Source: Flammeovirga aprica JL-4 (lineage in GTDB: Bacteria > Bacteroidota > Bacteroidia > Cytophagales > Flammeovirgaceae). From it: 64,000 bases of DNA. Location of the stretch: assembly GCF_012844305.1 (NCBI RefSeq), contig NZ_JABANE010000014.1, forward strand, positions 42,487 through 106,486, in the 5' to 3' direction. The notes under the pieces are model-generated. The model did no database searches and was not told the origin of the DNA. It saw only the letters and a program-made list of their open reading frames with translations. Positions within the stretch are counted from its first letter, which is position 1. Each line of letters begins with the position of its first letter. Position numbers and translations under genes: made by a program. Below, piece after piece: positions 17,386 to 28,194 of this stretch.

Positions 17386-18112
17386 TAATCCTTGGTTTAT
17401 TATCTACAATTATGCCGTTGGGTTTTGATTTACAATATTCTAAAAGTACATCTCTGATCATCAACTCATGATCCATAAAACCCGTTCCATTTTCCAAGAA
17501 AGTCATATTATCACCTCCATGATAAAGGTAGTCAGAAGTCAAAATTGTATATTCTTTATGAGGATCAAAATCAGTTCCATTGATCTTCGCTTCTACGATT
17601 TCATCTTTATTTAGCTTCACTACCAAACCAGAAGTTGCTTCTTTATTCTTCGCTACCATGTTGATTAAGCCCAACATCAACTCTCCTTTTAACTTTATAG
17701 TAATCAACTGATTATCAAAAGGCATTAATTTATAAATATGACGTGTAGTGATATCTCCTTTAAAGATATTTGACCGCAAGCCACCATTATTCATCAAGCA
17801 GATATCCACCTTGGTATCAGTGTGATTTTCAACATACTCTTTTGTGGCATCACATACAAAATTCCCTAATGTATTGACACCTCCCCAAATCACAAGATCT
17901 ATAGATGTAGACGAAAGCACTTGATTCATCTTTTTATCCAATTTTTCCTTATAGGGTTTTACTAGATTGGTGAGTGAATCATCAGGAGCAATTGTGTTAT
18001 CAACAGAAGTTGGTTGATATGTTATTTGTGTAAGGTTTTGCTTCTCGGTTTTGCACCCTGCTAGAAGAAACGTTACGATTAAGAATTGGTAAAATTTGTT
18101 CATTTTGAACAT
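17378..18112 (-). CDS. 5'-nucleotidase, C-terminal substrate-binding half (lipoprotein)
   Basis: This is the substrate-recognition domain of 5'-nucleotidases as a stand-alone lipoprotein. The signal peptide ends FLLAGC (Cys20 from Met1; Met4 at 18103 is an alternative start). Family motifs are GNFVCDATKEYV, CLMNNGGLRSNIFKGDIT, LMPFDNQLITIKLKG and TILTSDYLYHGGDNMTFLEN. The gene order is reversed compared with the fused enzyme: C-terminal domain first, then the metallophosphatase. Overlap of the two frames implies coupled translation. The gene is divergent from the giant surface protein gene at 18371. Confidence 0.88.
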   Translation of the reverse strand: MFKMNKFYQFLIVTFLLAGCKTEKQNLTQITYQPTSVDNTIAPDDSLTNLVKPYKEKLDKKMNQVLSSTSIDLVIWGGVNTLGNFVCDATKEYVENHTDTKVDICLMNNGGLRSNIFKGDITTRHIYKLMPFDNQLITIKLKGELMLGLINMVAKNKEATSGLVVKLNKDEIVEAKINGTDFDPHKEYTILTSDYLYHGGDNMTFLENGTGFMDHELMIRDVLLEYCKSKPNGIIVDNKPRIIE

Positions 18113-18370
18113 TGAGATATTAAAATATTTAACGACCGATAAAAATAGAATAGTTGAACAGGTTTATCAAAATGGATTTGATAATTGATTTAAAAATGAG
18201 CAAAATCATTCAATTTTAACATTTATTTGACTTTTCTTCTTCTCTCAATGCAATTTTTACCCAGATTGATATGATTATAGAATCTTAAATAGTATTTTGC
18301 GTAACATTCATTTTATAATAATCGTTAACAAAAACGAGCTACAATTTAAATTCATCAGATCATAACTAAC

Positions 18371-21300
18371 ATGACGAATAAGATACATTTCTTTTTTATT
18401 GCTCTTTTCACGTTTTTATGCTTCAGTGTTAATGCACAAGATGTTATCATAGAAAAACAAAATGGACGGCTGACGGCACCTGCTGGAGAAGAGTCAGCAT
18501 TTGGAAATAAAATTCTTTACTCCAATTCAGACGACTTGATCATTACGCATAATGACCAAAAAGTTTTCACCTACCAAAGGAACAGTAATGGTGATTTTGA
18601 ACTTCTAAATACAAGTTCGGATTATACCAAATACAAAGCACAAACTATCACGTTAAGAGTAAATGACGAAGGTGGTTCCACAGATATTAACTTTGTTGAA
18701 AGTGACTACAAATACACGGTCAGAGATGAAATGGAAGTCGAATTTTTTGATTATAACGAATCAACAGAATTTCCTGTAATGATAGGTTATGATGGTACAG
18801 ATTGGTATTACAGGATCTATCATAATTCAATTGGAGAATATATTCACTTCAAATCTCCTGATCAATTCCCTATCTTTTATCAAAAGAGTATCAATGAATT
18901 TGGAGAATATGATCCTGATTTTAGTCAGTACCTTCCATTTAATAGTAGAATTGTTTTCGGTACAGAAAATTTATTAATTCACACAGACGGTGGAACAACT
19001 TACACTTTAACAAGAGCTAAAGATAAAGATACTGGTGAAGATATATATACAGAGATAGAATCTATTGGAGATGGAGCTATTGATGTCTACCCAAATGCAG
19101 ACAACCCTGTATATGAAGCATCTTATAATGACGGCGAATCTGATCACTATTTATATTATGTATATGAAAATTGGGAAGAAGAAAGATTTGTGTTGTTTGA
19201 CACTCCTTTTCCTACTTTCGAAGATTTCATCGCTAGTTCTGCACCTTATCTTCAACAATTTTCAGGCTCATACAAGAGTGAAATACCAACTGAAGAAACA
19301 ACGTTATCAAGAACAATTTCAGCAATAGAGTTCAATAACGACAATCAACAACTTTTACTAGGTTTTGAAGACCAATATTTTTACCAAGGTGTAATCGAAA
19401 CTTATAACCTCTCAATGGAGTTATTCGAAGCTGAAGGCACTTTATGGGATAAAAATAAAATTTATACTCCAATTAACCCTGTATCAGGTTTTGGTAGAAG
19501 CTTTGACCTAGGAGGTAATATTGCGATTGCAACAGATCAAGGTTTAGAGCTTCAAGATATTTCTACAAATACTCTTATTAACTTTGCTGGTACAAATTCA
19601 CAATCTGGTGGAGTTAAGTATTTTAGTGACAACAGCTCTGTATTGGTTTGGACAGAAGATGAATTAGCCATTTACCATGAAAACACTTATTCAAAGGAAA
19701 TGTCTTTGGCAAGTGTGACCACTTTCACAGATGTAATTAATGATGTAGAAATTATAGAAAATGGAGATGATTTTGTTATTCTTGTCACTTATGAAAATGA
19801 TGAAGTAATACATTCATTCCGTAGTACTTTTCCAGCTTCAACAGGCTCATTTAGTCTACCTATTACACCTTTAGCAACTGTGACAAAACCTAATTCTTCT
19901 CCTGGAGCTAATCAAAATTTTATTTTCTCTCCTAGTGATTATGGTTTATTTGGTTTATCAAGAGATCTCCAAACTCTTTTTAAAATAGATTATAACTTCG
20001 AATCTGACATCCTCAATTTAAATCAAGTTGATGTTATAGCTGGTATTGAAAATGCTACGCAATTTGGTGCAGACATTGGCTTATATTCTAACTTATTCAT
20101 CTCGACTTCAAATAATTACATTACTGAATATACTTTCCAATATCAAACTGAAAACGATGGTAATTGGTCCTCTACTACAACTTGGAAAAACGGATTTATA
20201 CCTTTAGGCCTTGACAGTGATGTCATCAAAATCAATAATATTGTAACTAAAGATGACAACATAAATATACAAGCCTCTAAATTTGAAATTGCAACAACTG
20301 GTAATTTAACTATTCCTGAAGGCAGTACAACAACAACCAAGGTTGATGAATTTACTAATAGTGGTACTTTGAATATTGGCAACAAATCTCTATTCGAATT
20401 TCAGGCAGGTGCCAATAATACCGGTGCACAAATCTTCATAGGAAGTGATAATCAAACTGATTTCACAGGAGCACTTTTTATCTTCATTCAATATGACAAT
20501 GACCCTCGAATTTTTGTAAACGATGGACTCATAACAATTAATGAAAGTGGATATTTTAGTATAGGAGGTAATTGGAAAAATAGTGCCGCTAACAATATTA
20601 CATTTACTTACGATGCTTTAGAAAATGATTATGAGTACGCTACTCTTGAAATTTATGGAGAAGAGCATGATATGAATGTTGATTTAATCGAAGTCTCTAT
20701 CCCTAATCTTACTTTCTACAATTATTCAGGAGACCTTTCAGTAAATGGCGATCTTCATGTACGCCACCAAATTTCAGCAGATGGTGAAAATGATTATATA
20801 AATACTGAAAGTGCAAACCTTTTCATTGACGCACCTATTTATGATAATGATAATGTTTATTTAAGTATATCAGACCTCACATTCAATAATCTTGTAATTA
20901 ATGATGAAAGACATTATGCTGATTACTATGGTTATATTTCAATTAAAAATCAGCTTATTTTAAATGCTGACTTTAATGCTGATGGTAATATTGATTTAGA
21001 GATTAATGAAAATGTAGAACCAATTGTAGGAGATTATGGAATTAAATACTTATCATCTGACTTACAGTTTTATTTAAATTTAAAAAACGAGCCCAGTAGT
21101 TTTTCAGTAGATATTCCATTTTTAGTTGGTGTTGGTTACGAAGTAATTAGTAATTACTTCAATCTACCTTTATCTCTTGTCGATGTTACTCCAACCTACC
21201 CTAGTGCAGCAGAAGGAGATAGTAAAATAAAAATTTATCCTAATAACTATTTTGGATCAGATGAGGAATTCTTTATCGATGATATAAATTATTATGGTTA

Positions 21301-24300
21301 TAAAAATAGAATTTGGCATATAGACTTTGAAAATTTAGATCAGTTATCAGCCACTGCCAAAACACCATTAGATGGTGCAATTCCTTATTACATTGATGAA
21401 CTAACAGATTATAACTTTGTGCTCCGTGATAATTTCCTTGAAAATCAATCACTTTTATCTGGTCATAGTTTCGTAAATGATTCAATTTCTATTGACCTTA
21501 CTCTAACTTCGAATACTATAGATTTAATCTTAACTTCTTTAAAAGACCAAAAACTTTTCCATTCCATCACTGATGGTCAATGGGATTACGATGAGACTTG
21601 GGATATTTATGATACTCCATCAAGTAATGATAGTGTTGTTATACGTCATGATGTCTCAGTTCAAACATCTGGTTATCTTGGTGAAGGAGGTGAACCTACT
21701 GTAGGTGAGTTTAATGTTGAAATTCAAGAACCAATCATCATTGGCGGTATTACAAGTACTAAAGCTGTAAAAATTACTTCAAGAGATGTTGAAGGTGAAA
21801 ATGTTTATGGTGACTTAAACCTTGATGATTACAATGGACCAGTATTATTTGTATGTAGTAATTTAATAATTGATGACAACTGTTCGATATCACTTTCAGA
21901 TTATTCTACAATGATTTTAGATGATGTTGAAAATTATTCTGGAGGTGAAGAGCCTATTTTTGAATTTAAAAATGCATCAAACCCAACGATTAATATCAAC
22001 GGTGAAATCTATATGTCAGGATCTTCATATTTAGAAATCCATAGAGATATAAATTGGAACGGTACCCTTTTCGATGATGCTAGTAGTCAATTTTCATTTT
22101 ATGGTGATATTATTTCAGGATCTGAAACGCTATCAGTATCCAACCTGACATTTAATGAATTAGATACTGATGACGACCGTGTTATTAACGTTAATGTCCC
22201 AATTTCTATTAGTGATAATGGTTCTATCCAAAGTCAAGGGCAATTAGGAATTAACTTCAACAATGGTTTTTCAATGGCATCGAATGCTGTCATTAACAGC
22301 CTAGGCTATGTAACAATAAATGGTAACGCAAATGATGATACTGATATATTAAACATATACACTACTGAATATATCCCTAGTGAAGTTGAACCTGTTGTCG
22401 AAGAGCTTTCTACACCTGACAACTTCCTTAGTCTTATCATCAATGATTATGAAACTGTTAATTTCAATAACAGCTTTACTGTAGGTAAGAGTTTAACTTT
22501 CAATAATTCAAATGACAATCTAACTACTATCGAACACGATGGAGATTATATAAAAATAAATAAAGACGGTTATTCTCTAGAGTCTCCAGAAAAGATCCTT
22601 TCGCTTAATAATGTTACTTCAATTAGAGGTAACCTAGATCAAGTAACTGAATTAGAAGTTAATTGGAAAGAATTTGGTTATAATAAACCTGTATTTGATA
22701 ATTCTATTTCATTTGGGAACTTTAATAGTATTGGTGATACAATATTTCTAGTTAACCCTGTTTATAATGATTTAATTGGCAACTTTGCTTTATTAGCACA
22801 ACAGCCAACAGTCTTACACCGAGAAAAACAGTTGCCTGATGATTCTTTTGTTCGTACTAATACAATCAGATCTGATGAAGATTCAATATACCTCTTGATT
22901 TCAGTCAATACGCTTTCTGCTACAAGAGATACTATTTATAATGATGAGCAATTGAATGTCTATTTCAATACAGATTCAATAAGTACAGGAACTCAAGTTA
23001 CATCAGTTGAATTAGATAGAGGAGGTACAAAAGTAAGAGCATATTCTTTCCCTAAGAGTGCTTTTCCAGACCTAAACACAAATCTCTATCAAAATGTGGA
23101 ATTCTCAATTGCTTTAGAACATGATTCCGTTACAAATTCTGAAACTACAAAAGTACCTATTACTTTCTTGAATATTCCTAGTGGATATATCCATGAAGTG
23201 GACAGAGAACCTTTAGTTAATTTCATCAATGAATTAGAATTCATCAATGATGGAAGTGTTTTCACTGAGTTTGGATGGGAAGCTGATAGTATTACTTCAC
23301 TATTTAATAATGGTACAGTGTCATCTTTGAAAGGTCTTGCTGATTACATTGTTCTAAATGGCGAAGGGCGAGTTCTAAGTATTGATTTTAGTAATAAAAA
23401 TATCAGCGGTGTAAGCTTTGCACAGCTCTCTCCTGTTATTACACCTAGTTCAGAAGGCGAAGAAATCATCTTAACTGACACTGAGTTATTAAATGTGCCT
23501 GTATTAGGCATGGAGTATTTAGATACTGTAACACTAGAAGATAATTATTTAGATTTTTCTGATTTAAGTGTCTATGGTGAGGGTGACTTTGATTATAACT
23601 TAGAATACACTACTCCTGCTTCACCGTTTGATTCTTATAGCTTTAACTTTAAGAGAGATCTCTCTCAGGCATTTTATACTTTCAATACTGGAAATACATA
23701 CTCATTTGATGCTATTTCAGTTGTAAATGTAGATGATCCTGGTGAAGTAATCACGATTAATGCAGAAGAAAGCGGAGAGTATACCTTTACATTTGATTAT
23801 TCTAGTAAAGCTGAAGGCTCTCATAATTATATCATTACAATTGAAAATACGGGTGGTTTTACCAATCTAAACAGTGTACCTGAATTAGAATTTGCTTTAA
23901 GTGCAACCATAGAAGACGGAGAGGTAGAGAAAACAATACTCTTTAATTTCTTAACAGCTCTTGGTGGTTATGAATCAATCTCTATGGCAGATAATATGCG
24001 TGATTGGGCTGATCCAAATGATTTTAAAATTGATCAATTTGGATATGTAAAGGAAATTAATATCAGTAATTTAAACCTCACAAGCGTTCCATCTGAGATC
24101 CATAATTTCACAGCTCTTGATGAACTAAATGTAAGTACCAACCAACTATTCTTTGATGACATCGATGCCTTAGTTGCTGGTTTTGCAGGTATGGAATCTC
24201 CTGTAAATATTACATTAGGAACTTCTCAAACTTATATTTTTACTGCTGAAACATCTAAGATTTATAGAGGTGAAGATTCTACTTTTGTCCAAGACTTTAG

Positions 24301-27300
24301 TAGTTATACAGGTGAAACAGACCTTATTTATAACTGGTACTATGATGGTAGCCTTGATGCAAGTTTTACAGGCAACTCTTACACAGTTCCTAGTGAAAAT
24401 GAATCATACAATAACAAGAAGCTTGAGTTAATATTAGCTCACAATAATTATGATGGTTTAGAAATCAAAGTAGCAGATTATACTTTTGAATACTCTCTAG
24501 GCCGTGAAGACTCTGTTACACTTTATAACATATTAGTTGAAATTGGTGCTACACCTGACCTTACTCAGAACATGAGACAATGGTTAGATGCAGATACAGA
24601 AATAGATGAATATGGTAGAGTTAAAGTATTGGATTTAGCAGGTTATGACCTTGCTTCTATTCCTTCGGATGTTGCTTCTCTTAATTATTTAGAAAATGTA
24701 GATATTTCTGATAACAACTTACAGGATATCACATTAAGTACGTACATCAATATCAGAGGTGAAAAAATTCAATTCAAAGTAGATGACAATCAATTATTCT
24801 TTGATGACATCTTTAGTAATATTGATTTTATTAGCAGTTACGATATACAAACCTATGATAGTTTCACCACTGAAAATGATATTATTACATATGGTGATTC
24901 TTACAGTTTTGATGGCACTATACCTGGTTTAACATTGAATTATACGTGGACCAAAGAAAGTGATAATTCTATATTATCGTCTCCTGCATTGTTTGAAGTG
25001 TTATTTATGGATCCGACATTTGCAGACAGTTATATTCTAAATGTAACTTCTAACGATGTTGCTAACCTTTCAATTGAGGTAGCAAGAGTTAACCTTGGAT
25101 TTACTTTGGGACAGGAAGATTCAGTAGCCTTATATAATCTTTTTGTTGATTTGGGAATTACGCCGGATCAAAGCCTTGAAATGAGAGAATGGCTTGATCC
25201 TAATAATGATAGCATTGCAACAAAAATTGATGATTACGGTAGAGTAATTTCATTAGATTTATCAAGCAGAATGTTGTCTAGTATTCCAGCGGATGTTGCG
25301 TCATTCAATTATTTAGAGACTGCCAACTTCGCTGATAATCAATTGGAGGATATTGATCTTACAGGATACATTAATAACAATTCTCAAAATACATTATTCA
25401 ATTTAGACAGTAACTACCTGTTCTTTGATGAAATCACGGCAAATAATGCATTCATCAGCAGTTACGCTATACAAACTTACAGCGGTTATGATACACTAAC
25501 CGACACAGTTACTTATGGTGCTAGCTTTACTTATGATGGAGACCTCAATGATCAAACCTTAAATTATAGTTGGATTAAAGTCAGTGATTCTTCTCAAGTG
25601 AGCCAAACATCTGCTTTAGCAATTCCATTTATGGAAAGTCAAAATGCAGGCAGTTATAGATTAAATGTCACATCAAATAATGTAAGTGACTTGAATATTC
25701 TTACTAAACAAGTTGATTTAATTTTCACTTTAGGACAAGAAGATTCATTGCTTTTACATCAGATGTTTACAGAAATTGGTCATACCGCTTATGACCCTTC
25801 TACTGAGTTCAGAACATGGATGCCTGACAGAATTGATATTGATAATTATGGTAGAGTTACAGCTTTAAACTTAGCTCAATTCGGTATTAATAACGATGAC
25901 GCTAACCTACTAAGCAGTCTGCCTTCACAATTAGGTTCTTTTGCTTACTTGACGGCATTAAATATCGAAAACAATCACCTTGACTTTGAGGATTTAGCCA
26001 CTATTGATGCATTAATTGGTATCACTAGCTATACTCCACAATTGACACCTCCATTTACGGAAAGTCATTTTGTGATTCAGTACGATGAATTCTCTAAGGA
26101 ATATGCATCAGATAACACAAGAGAGTACGCCTGGGTATTTAAGGGTGATACATTGAGCAAAGCCAATAATGCTTTACTTGAAGTATTCTCATTTGACCCT
26201 TCTAAAGAAGGTGTTTATCAATTGGTTGAAAGTGCTCCTTCTACCCCTTGGGATGAGTTGAAACTGACAATCGGTGAAATAACATTAAACTACCAAAGCT
26301 TGATCTCTGAAGCGGATTCAATAGCTCTACATCAGCTTTTCACTAGAATGAGTGTTGATTTTGATGACAATGAAAGAATTATTGATTGGCCAAGAATGGA
26401 ATATAACCTTGACGGTCACATCACTGCTTTGTTCTTGCATGAGTTGAACGGCACGGATTCACTGCCAAACTTGATTGCTCAGTTTGATGACTTAGAAACA
26501 TTGAAATTATACAACAGTAATATTTCGCATATCAGTGACAGTCTTTGGAACATCAATACACTAGAATACCTTGATTTATCAGATAATAATCTATTTGATG
26601 ATGATGTTAGTGGATTGAGTAAATTGAGCAACCTGACAACGCTGTGGTTGAGTTTAAATAACCTTTCTAATATTCCAGACATCACAGGCAATTTCAGCTT
26701 AAGGTACCTGATTATGGATGACAATAATATCAGTTCAATCGGTGCTGAATTCAACAGTTTATTCAACCTCATTGACCTGTCATTCGCTGGAAATAATATC
26801 GAAAGCATTACTACTGATTTCAGTCTGTTGATCTCATTGAAGAAACTAGATTTCTCAAGAAACAACTTAACGGAATGGACAACTCAACTTCCTGAAAGTG
26901 TAGAGGAGCTTCTGTTGTATACAAATTCAATTTCTTCATTGGACAGTATTTCGAATACAATCATTCTGAATGTAGCCGATAATAAATTGTTCTATAATGA
27001 CCTTGTGAATTTCCAAAAAGAGTTCTTGAATTATTCACCACAACGTTATGATGTTGTGTATGAAAACGTAGCGATGATTCAAGGAGAAAATTATAGTTTC
27101 TCGCACAACTTTGAAGATGAAGACTTGATTTATATCTGGTTTAAAGATGGTGTAATCATTGACACACTTCAAACTAAAGATATCAATCTTGTAGATATGA
27201 AAAATGCAGATGCAGGGGTATATACATGTTTCGTATCTCACCCTTACTGGACAGACCTTTCTATTCAAACTGCACAAATCAGCATTGGTATTAACTGTGG

Positions 27301-28042
27301 AAATGATTTGAATGTCAGCATTCAGACCAACTCAAACGAATGGTTCTGTGAAGGTGAGGATATTGATGTACAGATTGAAGCATTGAGCAGTACTGCTGAC
27401 CTTACTTATATATGGTATAAAGGCGACGAACTACTTCCTTTACTTAATACGGCGGTAGTGAGTGTGCATGAAGCAGGTAAATACTCGGTGAAAATTCAGA
27501 ATTCTGAAGGGTGTACTTCATTCTCTGACAGTATTGAAGTTAGAGTTTCAACGCCTATTGCTTCTCCATCGATCATCAACACAGGTGATTCTTTAACAGT
27601 TGAGACTGTTAATAATGATCTTCAATATTTCTGGTATGTAGATGGTCAGCTGATAGAAGAAAGTGGATCAATTATTCCAAAACGTGTGAGTGGTAATTAC
27701 ACTGTTGAGGTAGTCAATGAATCTGGCTGTTCAGAAGTGTCAAATATGATCAATGTTCTTCCTTCTGAAATCATCACCAACCTTGACGAGGAACTGCAAG
27801 AGTTGATCAGCTTGTATCCTCAACCTGCAAATCAATTGCTGAATATCTCATTTGATGCCTTTATACAGGTTGATAAAATCAGCTTGATTACAACTTCAGG
27901 CACGAAGGTAAATGTTGATTTCACTCAAAATCAAAACAGTTACGAAGTACCTACAAAAACACTGAACAATGGTATTTATTTACTAGAATTAGTGCAGAAA
28001 AATGGTCTTACTTCTTATCATAAAGTACTGATTGCCCATTAA
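18371..28042 (+). CDS. giant T9SS-secreted LRR/Ig repeat surface protein, 3223 aa
   Basis: This is a very large exported protein, probably an adhesin or binding protein, with no enzyme domain recognised. It has a signal peptide (about 1-23, ending FSVNAQ). The N-terminal part (to about 590) has propeller-like strands. Two stretches begin with the motif GNWSSTTTW (about 596) and GQWDYDETW (about 1067), which often opens beta-helix-like regions in Bacteroidota surface proteins. Six modules of about 200 residues start near 1605, 1851, 2043, 2247, 2454 and 2645. Each has an EDSxxLYxLF helix, short leucine-rich repeats (LDLSSRMLSSIPADV) and, in most, an Ig-like domain. Ig-like domains continue to about 3100. 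The end (about 3140-3223, LYPQPANQLLNISF to NGIYLLELV) is a T9SS sorting domain. Confidence 0.9.
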   Translation: MTNKIHFFFIALFTFLCFSVNAQDVIIEKQNGRLTAPAGEESAFGNKILYSNSDDLIITHNDQKVFTYQRNSNGDFELLNTSSDYTKYKAQTITLRVNDEGGSTDINFVESDYKYTVRDEMEVEFFDYNESTEFPVMIGYDGTDWYYRIYHNSIGEYIHFKSPDQFPIFYQKSINEFGEYDPDFSQYLPFNSRIVFGTENLLIHTDGGTTYTLTRAKDKDTGEDIYTEIESIGDGAIDVYPNADNPVYEASYNDGESDHYLYYVYENWEEERFVLFDTPFPTFEDFIASSAPYLQQFSGSYKSEIPTEETTLSRTISAIEFNNDNQQLLLGFEDQYFYQGVIETYNLSMELFEAEGTLWDKNKIYTPINPVSGFGRSFDLGGNIAIATDQGLELQDISTNTLINFAGTNSQSGGVKYFSDNSSVLVWTEDELAIYHENTYSKEMSLASVTTFTDVINDVEIIENGDDFVILVTYENDEVIHSFRSTFPASTGSFSLPITPLATVTKPNSSPGANQNFIFSPSDYGLFGLSRDLQTLFKIDYNFESDILNLNQVDVIAGIENATQFGADIGLYSNLFISTSNNYITEYTFQYQTENDGNWSSTTTWKNGFIPLGLDSDVIKINNIVTKDDNINIQASKFEIATTGNLTIPEGSTTTTKVDEFTNSGTLNIGNKSLFEFQAGANNTGAQIFIGSDNQTDFTGALFIFIQYDNDPRIFVNDGLITINESGYFSIGGNWKNSAANNITFTYDALENDYEYATLEIYGEEHDMNVDLIEVSIPNLTFYNYSGDLSVNGDLHVRHQISADGENDYINTESANLFIDAPIYDNDNVYLSISDLTFNNLVINDERHYADYYGYISIKNQLILNADFNADGNIDLEINENVEPIVGDYGIKYLSSDLQFYLNLKNEPSSFSVDIPFLVGVGYEVISNYFNLPLSLVDVTPTYPSAAEGDSKIKIYPNNYFGSDEEFFIDDINYYGYKNRIWHIDFENLDQLSATAKTPLDGAIPYYIDELTDYNFVLRDNFLENQSLLSGHSFVNDSISIDLTLTSNTIDLILTSLKDQKLFHSITDGQWDYDETWDIYDTPSSNDSVVIRHDVSVQTSGYLGEGGEPTVGEFNVEIQEPIIIGGITSTKAVKITSRDVEGENVYGDLNLDDYNGPVLFVCSNLIIDDNCSISLSDYSTMILDDVENYSGGEEPIFEFKNASNPTININGEIYMSGSSYLEIHRDINWNGTLFDDASSQFSFYGDIISGSETLSVSNLTFNELDTDDDRVINVNVPISISDNGSIQSQGQLGINFNNGFSMASNAVINSLGYVTINGNANDDTDILNIYTTEYIPSEVEPVVEELSTPDNFLSLIINDYETVNFNNSFTVGKSLTFNNSNDNLTTIEHDGDYIKINKDGYSLESPEKILSLNNVTSIRGNLDQVTELEVNWKEFGYNKPVFDNSISFGNFNSIGDTIFLVNPVYNDLIGNFALLAQQPTVLHREKQLPDDSFVRTNTIRSDEDSIYLLISVNTLSATRDTIYNDEQLNVYFNTDSISTGTQVTSVELDRGGTKVRAYSFPKSAFPDLNTNLYQNVEFSIALEHDSVTNSETTKVPITFLNIPSGYIHEVDREPLVNFINELEFINDGSVFTEFGWEADSITSLFNNGTVSSLKGLADYIVLNGEGRVLSIDFSNKNISGVSFAQLSPVITPSSEGEEIILTDTELLNVPVLGMEYLDTVTLEDNYLDFSDLSVYGEGDFDYNLEYTTPASPFDSYSFNFKRDLSQAFYTFNTGNTYSFDAISVVNVDDPGEVITINAEESGEYTFTFDYSSKAEGSHNYIITIENTGGFTNLNSVPELEFALSATIEDGEVEKTILFNFLTALGGYESISMADNMRDWADPNDFKIDQFGYVKEINISNLNLTSVPSEIHNFTALDELNVSTNQLFFDDIDALVAGFAGMESPVNITLGTSQTYIFTAETSKIYRGEDSTFVQDFSSYTGETDLIYNWYYDGSLDASFTGNSYTVPSENESYNNKKLELILAHNNYDGLEIKVADYTFEYSLGREDSVTLYNILVEIGATPDLTQNMRQWLDADTEIDEYGRVKVLDLAGYDLASIPSDVASLNYLENVDISDNNLQDITLSTYINIRGEKIQFKVDDNQLFFDDIFSNIDFISSYDIQTYDSFTTENDIITYGDSYSFDGTIPGLTLNYTWTKESDNSILSSPALFEVLFMDPTFADSYILNVTSNDVANLSIEVARVNLGFTLGQEDSVALYNLFVDLGITPDQSLEMREWLDPNNDSIATKIDDYGRVISLDLSSRMLSSIPADVASFNYLETANFADNQLEDIDLTGYINNNSQNTLFNLDSNYLFFDEITANNAFISSYAIQTYSGYDTLTDTVTYGASFTYDGDLNDQTLNYSWIKVSDSSQVSQTSALAIPFMESQNAGSYRLNVTSNNVSDLNILTKQVDLIFTLGQEDSLLLHQMFTEIGHTAYDPSTEFRTWMPDRIDIDNYGRVTALNLAQFGINNDDANLLSSLPSQLGSFAYLTALNIENNHLDFEDLATIDALIGITSYTPQLTPPFTESHFVIQYDEFSKEYASDNTREYAWVFKGDTLSKANNALLEVFSFDPSKEGVYQLVESAPSTPWDELKLTIGEITLNYQSLISEADSIALHQLFTRMSVDFDDNERIIDWPRMEYNLDGHITALFLHELNGTDSLPNLIAQFDDLETLKLYNSNISHISDSLWNINTLEYLDLSDNNLFDDDVSGLSKLSNLTTLWLSLNNLSNIPDITGNFSLRYLIMDDNNISSIGAEFNSLFNLIDLSFAGNNIESITTDFSLLISLKKLDFSRNNLTEWTTQLPESVEELLLYTNSISSLDSISNTIILNVADNKLFYNDLVNFQKEFLNYSPQRYDVVYENVAMIQGENYSFSHNFEDEDLIYIWFKDGVIIDTLQTKDINLVDMKNADAGVYTCFVSHPYWTDLSIQTAQISIGINCGNDLNVSIQTNSNEWFCEGEDIDVQIEALSSTADLTYIWYKGDELLPLLNTAVVSVHEAGKYSVKIQNSEGCTSFSDSIEVRVSTPIASPSIINTGDSLTVETVNNDLQYFWYVDGQLIEESGSIIPKRVSGNYTVEVVNESGCSEVSNMINVLPSEIITNLDEELQELISLYPQPANQLLNISFDAFIQVDKISLITTSGTKVNVDFTQNQNSYEVPTKTLNNGIYLLELVQKNGLTSYHKVLIAH

Positions 28043-28049
28043 AAAAGAA

Positions 28050-28086
28050 AAGCAGTAGTTCTATCCAAAAGATAGTCCTACTGCTT
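28050..28086 (+). terminator. intrinsic terminator after the giant protein gene
   Basis: AAGCAGTAG and CTATC (28050-28065) pair with GATAG and CTACTGCTT (28071-28086), an imperfect stem of about 14 bp with a 5-nt loop. It starts 8 bases after the stop codon. No long T-tract follows. Confidence 0.6.
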
Positions 28087-28105
28087 CAACTTTAGACTAA
28101 AAAAG

Positions 28106-28140
28106 AAGTCCTAGCTGCGAGCCATATGCATCTAGGACTT
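28106..28140 (-). terminator. terminator of the small secreted-peptide gene
   Basis: AAGTCCTAG (28106-28114) and CTAGGACTT (28132-28140) form a 9-bp stem. Read on the minus strand the stem is followed by CTTTTTTAG, a good T-tract, so it serves the minus-strand gene ending at 28195. Confidence 0.65.
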
Positions 28141-28194
28141 TAATTATATTACAGAAAACAGTATTGAGTTATGATTCTATTATTTGATAATGGA

